Assembly (NCBI GenBank): GCA_964580815.1
Contig: CAZOLY010000201.1
Span: 1-5,201, forward strand
Direction: 5' to 3'
DNA: 5,201 nt
Source of the DNA: G020354785 sp964580815
Lineage (GTDB): Bacteria; Bacteroidota; Bacteroidia; Bacteroidales; UBA10428
Shown: piece after piece, positions 1 to 5,201 of the stretch
Layout of the letters: the number at the start of each line of letters is the position of its first letter
How positions within the stretch are numbered: position 1 is the stretch's first letter
Position numbers and translations under genes: made by a program
The notes under the pieces: generated by a model
Databases searched by the model: none
The model's input: the letters and a program-made list of their open reading frames with translations, nothing else
Told to the model about the DNA's origin: nothing

Positions 1-821
1 AAGGCGAAGCGGGAGAATACAGGGTATTAAATTTAGCTTCAGGCCTTGATGGTATCTTAAGTGATTCCCGTACATCATATTTCCATAATTCCCTGGGTGG
101 TTATTCGGGGGCCAAAATGAGAAGATACCAGGAACTGTTTGATAATGTCTTTTATGATGAGCTGGGACAAATTAATAATATTGCTTTTAATTATGACCGG
201 AGATCACAGCGTTTACAGCTAAGAGCGAATATTACACCCGAAAGAATCAATGAGTTGTTTTCCCGGCAGGTTGTGCTAAATATGTTAAATACACGCTACA
301 TTATTTACAGGTATGATAGTATTCCACTTGTCAACAATGCCGCCCTGGGTAATGCCTGGTTTGTAAATGACTATTATCCGGCAAAAAATGCCGACGAGGA
401 AATAATGGCTTTGCGGAAAATTAATCCTGCAAATGAGGCAGTGATTGATCAAAGGTTCGGACCGCTGTTGTCGGGACTAAAACTTGTGAGGGACACGTCC
501 GCGTCAATATACCTGACATCTTACATGCCAAATAAGCTTAAATACCGGACTTCTGCACAAAATGAACAATTAGCGGTATTTTCTGAAATATACTATGATA
601 AGGGATGGAATGCATATATTGATGGGAACCTGACTCCCCATTTCCGTGCTGACTATGTTTTGCGTGCAATGAGAATTCCTCCCGGCGATCATCAGATAGA
701 GTTCAGGTTCGAGCCCGAAAGTTATTATAAGGGTGAAAAAGTTTCACTGGCAAGCTCTTTATTAATAATTCTTTTAATATCAGGAGCCATTATCAGTGAG
801 GTAATAAAACGTGCAAAATAA
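1..821 (+). CDS. YfhO-family membrane protein, C-terminal part (5' end outside the window)
   Basis: This is the last 272 residues of a YfhO-family integral membrane protein. The frame is open from base 3, so the ATG at 117 is an internal methionine (residue 39 here): the family-like stretch SRTSYFHNSLGGYSGAK (residues 22-38) lies before it. Other family-like segments are LNMLNTRYII (92-101), ALGNAWFV (114-121) and FSEIYYDKGWNAYIDG (193-208), then DHQIEFRFEP (229-238). A single hydrophobic helix at about 249-267 is followed by a basic tail ending KRAK, which suggests a soluble extracytoplasmic domain closed by a final membrane anchor. Full members of the family are several times longer with many N-terminal membrane helices, so most of the protein is missing. 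YfhO proteins are GT-C-like; in Firmicutes they act in teichoic acid glycosylation. Bacteroidota lack those polymers, so the substrate here is unknown. The gene ends 10 bases from the opposing PorP/SprF gene. Family assignment is firm; function is inference. Confidence 0.9.
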   Translation, partial: GEAGEYRVLNLASGLDGILSDSRTSYFHNSLGGYSGAKMRRYQELFDNVFYDELGQINNIAFNYDRRSQRLQLRANITPERINELFSRQVVLNMLNTRYIIYRYDSIPLVNNAALGNAWFVNDYYPAKNADEEIMALRKINPANEAVIDQRFGPLLSGLKLVRDTSASIYLTSYMPNKLKYRTSAQNEQLAVFSEIYYDKGWNAYIDGNLTPHFRADYVLRAMRIPPGDHQIEFRFEPESYYKGEKVSLASSLLIILLISGAIISEVIKRAK

Positions 822-831
822 ATTCCAAAGG

Positions 832-1872
832 CTAGTACCTTTCCAGCCAGCGGTATCTTCGCGTGCTATCCCCGAATTTAAGGGAAAGGGTTATTTCATG
901 TGAACCTATTGTGTAACGGGACAAATTGTTTAAGCCGTAATCAAATGCATATCCAATATAGTACTTGTTAATCTTTATGCCAAGCATTAATATCAGTTCC
1001 TTGTTGTTTGACAGTAGCTCTTCTGATGTCCTGAAAGACATCCCCGCCCAATATTCCCTTTTATACAAAAATTTCATTGAAAAATCCGCTGTGTATCTTA
1101 AATCATTACTCTTAAAGCTTAGTTTAGTAATTCTTAATATTGCCGAAGGTTCCATTTCCCATTCGGGTTTCCTGATAAATGCTTTTCTGTATGCCCCCAG
1201 AACATAATAATGCCTGTTAAAAGGGGTAGCGTTGGTATCATTAAAGTTTGTGTATTTACCAAATTGAATGGAAGATTTAAACAATTGTGATACTGCAATA
1301 CCAATGTGATAATTCTGGGTCATAAAATTTACGCCAAAATTCGCATCCGGGACAATAATACCACTTGTTAATCCGTCAATTATTACATCATTGGGATCTT
1401 TATATACAAAGTCGTCCCCGCTCACCCTAAACTGGAAGACTGAACCCGATAATCCGAAAGAAAGCTGTGAATTTAAAATAAAAATATGATAGGCATAAGT
1501 AAACTGGAATCCCGTCCTGTGTATGGCAACATTGACATCATTTAAAAAATTAACTCCCAGTCCCACTCTTCCCTTTGAGGTGGGTTTAAATGATGTTTTC
1601 CCGAAAAGACCGGATTTTATGGAAAAGGGCTTTTTAAGTACTCTTGACTGTGCACTAAATGAATATGTCTGGGGCGTACCACCGGCAAAACCCAATAACT
1701 CCTTACGCGCAGAAATATTAAGGCTTGTCCGTCCATCATAACCCGCTACTGCAGGATTTATAAGAAACTCATTCATAATATACTGGCTGTATCGGGGTAT
1801 TTGCTGAGCCGGTATATTAGCAGAATACAACAATATGCTTATAAATAGTATATAAATTATACTAACTTTCAT
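832..1872 (-). CDS. PorP/SprF-family type IX secretion outer-membrane protein
   Basis: This is a complete 346-residue protein, a usual length for the PorP/SprF family. Residues 1-22 form a signal peptide: Lys2, a hydrophobic core from about 4 to 16, and a likely cut after Ala22 before QQ. The family's N-terminal signature follows directly as SQYIMNEFLINPAVAG (29-44). The body alternates polar and hydrophobic residues as expected for an outer-membrane beta-barrel. It ends with YYIGYAFDYGLNNLS, then GSHEITLSLKF (323-333), the usual closing strand, plus a 13-residue tail. The ATG start is secure: upstream the frame has no ATG, GTG or TTG before a stop at 1918-1920. AGAGG touches the start codon directly, too close for a normal Shine-Dalgarno, which is common in Bacteroidota. 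SprF in Flavobacterium johnsoniae is needed for SprB secretion, and relatives serve other type B sorting-domain substrates. The gene just upstream on this strand encodes such a substrate, so this is probably its partner. Whether it equals SprF, PorP or another paralogue cannot be settled here, so no symbol is given. Confidence 0.93.
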   Translation of the reverse strand: MKVSIIYILFISILLYSANIPAQQIPRYSQYIMNEFLINPAVAGYDGRTSLNISARKELLGFAGGTPQTYSFSAQSRVLKKPFSIKSGLFGKTSFKPTSKGRVGLGVNFLNDVNVAIHRTGFQFTYAYHIFILNSQLSFGLSGSVFQFRVSGDDFVYKDPNDVIIDGLTSGIIVPDANFGVNFMTQNYHIGIAVSQLFKSSIQFGKYTNFNDTNATPFNRHYYVLGAYRKAFIRKPEWEMEPSAILRITKLSFKSNDLRYTADFSMKFLYKREYWAGMSFRTSEELLSNNKELILMLGIKINKYYIGYAFDYGLNNLSRYTIGSHEITLSLKFGDSTRRYRWLERY

Positions 1873-1923
1873 CCTCTTAAAAGTGCGTATAACAGAATAA
1901 ATTCGCCAAAAGATTGCCTAAAT

Positions 1924-1952
1924 TAAATATAATACGTAAAGTAACAATAAAA
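1924..1952 (-). promoter_or_regulatory. Weak candidate promoter for the PorP/SprF gene
   Basis: On the minus strand the octamer TATATTTA (1931-1924) matches the Bacteroidota -7 consensus TAnnTTTG at all but its last base. A TTTT (1952-1949) lies 17 bases upstream where TTTG would be expected at about -33. The element is about 50 bases before the ATG at 1872. In a stretch this rich in A and T such matches arise easily by chance, so this is only a candidate. Confidence 0.2.
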
Positions 1953-1969
1953 TGTTTTGTGGTTTTATT
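1946..1969. repeat. AT-only inverted repeat, 7-bp arms
   Basis: AATAAAA (1946-1952) and TTTTATT (1963-1969) are perfect inverted copies separated by 10 bases. The arms contain no G or C, so a hairpin would be weak as an intrinsic terminator. The right position for a protein-binding operator upstream of the PorP/SprF gene is possible but unproven. One arm overlaps the candidate -33 element. Confidence 0.35.
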
Positions 1970-1995
1970 AACGGATATATTATGGTTGATTGAAT

Positions 1996-2013
1996 AATCC
2001 CTTGTCCGGGACT
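1996..2013 (-). terminator. Weak hairpin directly after the adhesin stop codon
   Basis: On the minus strand AGTCCC (2013-2008) can pair with GGGATT (2001-1996) around a six-base loop, giving a six-pair stem that includes one G-U pair. It begins at the base after the TAG stop. No run of T follows, so it is not a classical intrinsic terminator. It might slow the polymerase, protect the 3' end of the adhesin message, or mean nothing. Confidence 0.25.
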
Positions 2014-5000
2014 CTAATAAAGGATAGTAACTGTCCCTTTATATACCCTGCCTGAGCCATTATTTAATTTGATAATATAATAATATGAATCGACCGGAAG
2101 TTTTTCCCCGTTATATGTCCCGTCCCATTTATCGGGACATCCGCTGCCTTTGCATTCGAATACTATCCTTCCGTACCTGTTATAAATCGTTATACTGGCA
2201 TCAGGATATATGTCATGCAGGCTTTTGCCCTCATCTCCCCTGTATCTTATATCCCAGAAATCATTCTTCTCATCAGGAACATTATTAGGAGTAAACACAT
2301 TTGGAATATCGAGACAAATATCATATTCAGCATCCAGATAAAAAGTCGTATCAAAAACACAATTGTTTGCATCTGTAATTTCTACTGCATAATATCCTTC
2401 ATTGACTCCGTCCAGTAAGGGACCGCTCTGGGATGCAAATCCTTCCCATCGATATGTAAAAGGACCTGTGCCTCCTGATACTTTTAATGCAAGCTGGCCC
2501 TTATAATCATCCGGACAGAAGGGTCTTTCCATATTATCCGTATCCTGTTCCAGCTTTAAAATATAAGGTTGCGATAATTCGACTTCTATGGGATCCGAGT
2601 AACAATCTTTGGAATCATAGACTTCCAGTGTATATTTAATATTTGCTGCCAGTCCCTCTACATAGTTACCATTAACAGGCTCACCGTCCCACCAGTAGTT
2701 ATAGGGACCGGTGCCATTTAAGCCGTATATAGTTGCCCCTCCGTCACTATAGTTATAGCATGATATTGAATCTATAACCACATCAGCTGATACTTTACCA
2801 GGTGCAATTATTTCAAGTGAGTCTACCCCCCTGCAGTTTTTATCATCTGTGACAGTCACCAGGTAATTACCCTCACCTATATTTTCAAGAAATTCTGATG
2901 TGGTCGCATGTACATCACTCCATACATAAGTGTAAGGTTCCAATCCTGCAGAGGTACTAACTCTTAAAACACCGTCCGAATAGCCGTAACATGAAATCTC
3001 TTTAAAAATATCTATCTGAATGACTAACATCGGATCCTGGAAAACCTCTGCCATGCCGGTATTGATGCAGCCATTTGCATCTGTTATAGTAACTCCGTAA
3101 GTTCCGACCTCAAGACCCCATATACTGTCAGTTATTTCATCTGTAGACCACAGATATGAAATCTGTCCCGTTCCGCCGTCTGCATTAGCTTTAGCACTTC
3201 CCAGCACCTCACGCGAGCAGTCAATATTGTGAGAGTTCACATCAAGCAAAAGTTCCAAAGGCGATTTTAAAGTGTCGGTCCAGTTAACAATACAATTGTT
3301 ATAATCGGTAATTGTCAGACTATATATTCCTGATTCAAGTCCGTATATCCTTGATGTATCCCTGCCCAGGGCATTACCATTTCTTTCCCATGAATAATGG
3401 TAATTTTTCACTCCTCCGTCAGGATAAATTTCAATAAATCCATTTGTGCTGTCGTAACATGATACCCCAAAGTCATTATAATCAGAGTACAGGAACGTAT
3501 CAATTATCAGCGCCAGAGGCTCTGTTAAGTCAATCGTTGCTGAATCTTTACAATTTATTCCATCAGTAACAGTAACATAATATGTGCCACTTGAAATATC
3601 AGTTAATTCAAAGCTTGTCTGACCCGTATTCCAGTAGTATGAATAAGGTGCCATTGAGATATCGCCTCCTGTTACCGATAATGTTATATATCCGTCCGTA
3701 TCGCCGTAACATGATAAGTTATGTATATTGTCCGGCGCCAGCGGAATATCAATGCTTATTTGAATATCCTCAGGCTGCACTAATTCAAATGTATCATAGG
3801 TATGGCACGTAAAAGGATCCGTTATTTTCACATAGTAAGTATCAGCTGCAAGGTCATTAATGCCAGGGGTTGTAAAAGGCAGTGTATCCGAATCATGCCA
3901 CCATTTATAACTATAACTGGCATGACCGCCTGTAATTTCGTCAAGAGATATGCTTCCGTTTGAATCTCCAAAACACCTTATGTTATATCCGCCCGGATAT
4001 TCGGACACTGAAAAATCCTCAACTACTATTTCATCCGGTTCAATAAGATCTACAGGTATGTCCCCGGTACATCCCTCGCCGTTTGTATGAGATATCATAA
4101 ATGAGCCGGCTGTGAGGCTGTCAAAATACATTAATTGCTGGTCACTGTAAAATGATGTGTCAAAGCTGGTACCAAGTTTTCTTACCCTGAAAAATAAGTA
4201 CTCCTGCAACGGATTGGCAATTATAATTCTACCGTTATTTTCACCCTTGCATCTTATCTGGTAATAGCCATAGCTGCTCACTGTTGTACTTACGTTAGCA
4301 GTATTCGGTTCGGTCAAAACCGTATCAGATGTATACATACAAAGGTTTGTGTCAACTGTCCGGTGACGATACTTGCCATTAGTAACATTATACAGTGTAT
4401 CGGCAACATATGGCGCGGGGATACCGTAGAATTCAGGTAAGATCGTCCATGTTGTCACATATCCCGCTGTTCCTCCGTAATTTAAAACATTTATTATACC
4501 ATCGGCTCCCAGGCATGTAAGGCTGTCAATAATATTAATGAAGGTCAGCAGTGTATCGGGCTCAGTGAGTATTGTCGTATCAAAATCAATACAGTTGAGC
4601 TTATCAGTTACAGTGACATGATAAGGACCGACAGTCAAATTATAAATATCCTTGGTAGTCTCCAAAGTACTCCATTCATAATCAAGGTTAAATTCATCAT
4701 AGTTATCATATGCAGTTATTCCACCCACTGGAAGAAGCTTTATAAATCCGTTATTCTCACCTTTACACCTTATATTTCTGCCCCCTATATAAGTAGAAAT
4801 AGTATCTATTTCAATTATCAATTCCGGTGCAACAGAGACATATGATATATCTGTAATGCCCGGACATCTGTCAGTTCCTGCATAATCAATAAGATATGGT
4901 GATACTACAAATCCAACAAGTTGCGGTACCTGCGTATTATTAACTATAGAGTCGATAATCATAAATCCGGGAGCCAGGTCAAAGGTATCCTGGCTATAGT

Positions 5001-5201
5001 ATACCTCAACATCCACAGGTGTATATATCGCAGTATACCTGAACCTCAATCGCTGCAGTGATCTTGATTGGGTGGTGAGGACAAGCGATGTTCTCAATGA
5101 TGTACATATAGTATCATATTCAGAAGAAAACCTCACTTTCGGTGTAGGTTCTACCCATATAATAGCATCAACCGGAGCGCCCAGGCACCGTGTTTGCCCA
5201 A
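2014..5201 (-). CDS. Giant SprB-like repeat surface protein with type B T9SS sorting domain (5' end outside the window)
   Basis: These are the C-terminal 1061 complete codons of a large secreted protein, probably a cell-surface adhesin of the SprB type exported by the T9SS. Numbering from the GTG codon at 5136, the order is: the end of a PKD-like array (21 extra residues from the edge, then up to about 106), ten SprB-like repeats (107-938), and a gliding-motility-associated C-terminal domain (939-1040). The GTG is not a true start: the frame stays open to the edge, and the residues before it (RCLGAPVDAIIWVEPTPK) continue the same domain pattern. No signal peptide is in view; it should be at the missing N-terminus. 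No catalytic motif was seen, so adhesion or another structural surface role is the natural inference. SprB of Flavobacterium, a mobile adhesin in gliding, has related repeats and the same type of C-terminus, but homology of repeats does not prove gliding here. The PorP/SprF gene lies 141 bases downstream on the same strand. Confidence 0.93.
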   Translation of the reverse strand, partial: GQTRCLGAPVDAIIWVEPTPKVRFSSEYDTICTSLRTSLVLTTQSRSLQRLRFRYTAIYTPVDVEVYYSQDTFDLAPGFMIIDSIVNNTQVPQLVGFVVSPYLIDYAGTDRCPGITDISYVSVAPELIIEIDTISTYIGGRNIRCKGENNGFIKLLPVGGITAYDNYDEFNLDYEWSTLETTKDIYNLTVGPYHVTVTDKLNCIDFDTTILTEPDTLLTFINIIDSLTCLGADGIINVLNYGGTAGYVTTWTILPEFYGIPAPYVADTLYNVTNGKYRHRTVDTNLCMYTSDTVLTEPNTANVSTTVSSYGYYQIRCKGENNGRIIIANPLQEYLFFRVRKLGTSFDTSFYSDQQLMYFDSLTAGSFMISHTNGEGCTGDIPVDLIEPDEIVVEDFSVSEYPGGYNIRCFGDSNGSISLDEITGGHASYSYKWWHDSDTLPFTTPGINDLAADTYYVKITDPFTCHTYDTFELVQPEDIQISIDIPLAPDNIHNLSCYGDTDGYITLSVTGGDISMAPYSYYWNTGQTSFELTDISSGTYYVTVTDGINCKDSATIDLTEPLALIIDTFLYSDYNDFGVSCYDSTNGFIEIYPDGGVKNYHYSWERNGNALGRDTSRIYGLESGIYSLTITDYNNCIVNWTDTLKSPLELLLDVNSHNIDCSREVLGSAKANADGGTGQISYLWSTDEITDSIWGLEVGTYGVTITDANGCINTGMAEVFQDPMLVIQIDIFKEISCYGYSDGVLRVSTSAGLEPYTYVWSDVHATTSEFLENIGEGNYLVTVTDDKNCRGVDSLEIIAPGKVSADVVIDSISCYNYSDGGATIYGLNGTGPYNYWWDGEPVNGNYVEGLAANIKYTLEVYDSKDCYSDPIEVELSQPYILKLEQDTDNMERPFCPDDYKGQLALKVSGGTGPFTYRWEGFASQSGPLLDGVNEGYYAVEITDANNCVFDTTFYLDAEYDICLDIPNVFTPNNVPDEKNDFWDIRYRGDEGKSLHDIYPDASITIYNRYGRIVFECKGSGCPDKWDGTYNGEKLPVDSYYYIIKLNNGSGRVYKGTVTILY
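2017..2322 (-). other. Type B T9SS sorting domain (gliding motility-associated C-terminal domain)
   Basis: Residues 939-1040 of the adhesin match the C-terminal domain that directs substrates through the T9SS. The visible hallmarks are IPNVFTPNN (944-952), an N-D-F-W-D-I run (958-963), ITIYNRYGRIVFE (982-994), WDGTYNGEKLPVDSYYYII (1004-1022), and a closing YKGTVTILY (1032-1040). Domains of this class stay with the secreted protein or anchor it at the surface and usually depend on an SprF-type partner. A pair of cysteines, Cys995 and Cys1000, sits in the turn before WDG, and Cys941 lies at the domain boundary. Confidence 0.93.
2323..4818 (-). repeat. Array of ten SprB-like protein repeats
   Basis: The array encodes ten tandem domains of 76-90 residues. 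In adhesin residue numbers (1 = GTG at 5136) they are 107-194, 195-278, 279-368, 369-456, 457-541, 542-627, 628-703, 704-780, 781-858 and 859-938. The shared pattern is C-x-G-x-x-(D/N)-G near the start, GG then Y-x-Y-x-W in the middle, a glycine turn followed by Y-x-V-T-(V/I)-T-D, a second cysteine, and an x-P end (for example TEP, QPE), which is missing only in the last copy. Repeats 2 and 3 are the most degenerate; repeat 3 lacks both GG and the Y-x-Y-x-W core. At DNA level only short words are shared, such as cgtaacatgata at 3453-3464 and 3705-3716, so the copies are old and diverged rather than recently expanded. Confidence 0.9.
4819..5201 (-). other. PKD-like domain region at the right edge
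   Basis: This part encodes the last copy, and the end of the one before, of a PKD-like (immunoglobulin-fold) domain common in long Bacteroidota surface proteins. The end motif occurs twice: RCLGAPVDAIIWVEPTP before the GTG codon and RCPGITDISYVSVAPEL at 90-106. The first cysteines of the two are 107 residues apart, which sets the repeat period. Between them lie DTICTSLRTSLVLTT (8-22), an RFRYTA strand (31-36) and IDSIVNNTQVPQLVGFVVSP (61-80), all in the order expected for this fold. The array probably continues beyond the window. The assignment to the PKD-like family is from pattern recall and should be taken as likely rather than certain. Confidence 0.7.

Larger units (their letters stand above)
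1873..2013 (-). other. Spacer between adhesin and PorP/SprF genes
   Basis: This is a 141-base AT-rich stretch without a credible gene. Read on the minus strand it holds, in order, a short hairpin just after the adhesin stop, an AT-only inverted repeat, and a weak promoter-like element. The spacing is short enough for co-transcription of the two genes but long enough for a separate promoter, so it does not decide between an operon and two units. No tRNA or riboswitch structure was seen. Confidence 0.8.

Noticed and set aside
117..821. ATG at 117 as the start of a 234-residue protein
   Set aside because: The frame is open to base 3 and the 38 residues upstream carry YfhO-family sequence, so the gene begins outside the window.
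827..842. Hairpin AAAGG / CCTTT between the convergent genes as a shared terminator
   Set aside because: The stem is five pairs with only two G-C pairs, has no T run on either strand, and overlaps the stop codon of the PorP/SprF gene.
965..1741. Plus-strand reading frames at 965-1207 and 1523-1741
   Set aside because: They lie antisense inside the PorP/SprF gene and have no recognisable domain or start context.
2323..4818. CRISPR or DNA-level tandem repeat
   Set aside because: The periodicity of about 230-270 bases is at the protein level; shared DNA words are only about a dozen bases long and there are no spacer-like units.
2085..4845. Plus-strand reading frames of 67-76 codons opposite the adhesin
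   Set aside because: Their compositions are arbitrary and rich in Ile, Tyr and Ser, as expected from the reverse of repeat-coding DNA; none resembles a known protein.
5134..5136. GTG at 5136 as the start of the adhesin
   Set aside because: No signal peptide follows it, the frame continues open to the edge, and the upstream residues match the repeat pattern seen at residues 90-106.
1..5201. Mobile element, phage or defence system
   Set aside because: No transposase, integrase, terminal repeats, nuclease or toxin-antitoxin motifs were seen in any frame; all coding content is explained by three envelope-related genes.

Overview
The window looks like a chromosomal segment of an AT-rich member of the Bacteroidota. 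The assignment rests on three protein families seen together: a YfhO-family membrane protein of the Bacteroidota type, a PorP/SprF-family outer-membrane protein, and a long extracellular protein built of PKD-like and SprB-type repeats that ends in the gliding-motility-associated (type B) sorting domain of the type IX secretion system (T9SS). Genus or order cannot be fixed from this sequence.

Layout. Bases 1-821 (+) are the 3' end of the yfhO-like gene, which enters from the left edge already open. After only 10 bases, and tail to tail with it, comes the PorP/SprF-like gene (832-1872, -). A 141-base spacer (1873-2013) follows, with AT-rich inverted repeats and a poor promoter candidate. The rest (2014-5201, -) is one reading frame with no stop: the C-terminal 1061 complete codons of a large cell-surface protein whose start lies beyond the right edge. 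There are no RNA genes, insertion sequences, CRISPR arrays or phage genes that I can see. The coding frames fill almost the whole window.

How the genes work together. In transcription order on the minus strand, the adhesin-like gene comes first and the PorP/SprF gene second. This is the sprB-sprF order known from Flavobacterium, where SprF-type proteins are needed for secretion or attachment of substrates carrying a type B sorting domain. The simplest reading is a dedicated pair: a giant repeat adhesin crossing the outer membrane by the T9SS, and its own outer-membrane partner. The yfhO-like gene points the other way and is probably an unrelated neighbour with a role in envelope glycan modification.

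The most informative details are inside the adhesin. Ten SprB-like repeats each carry exactly two cysteines. They fall into a longer N-terminal class (repeats 1-6) and a shorter C-terminal class (repeats 7-10). They follow what appears to be a second array of PKD-like domains with a 107-residue period. This is a variant of a known system, not a clearly new one.
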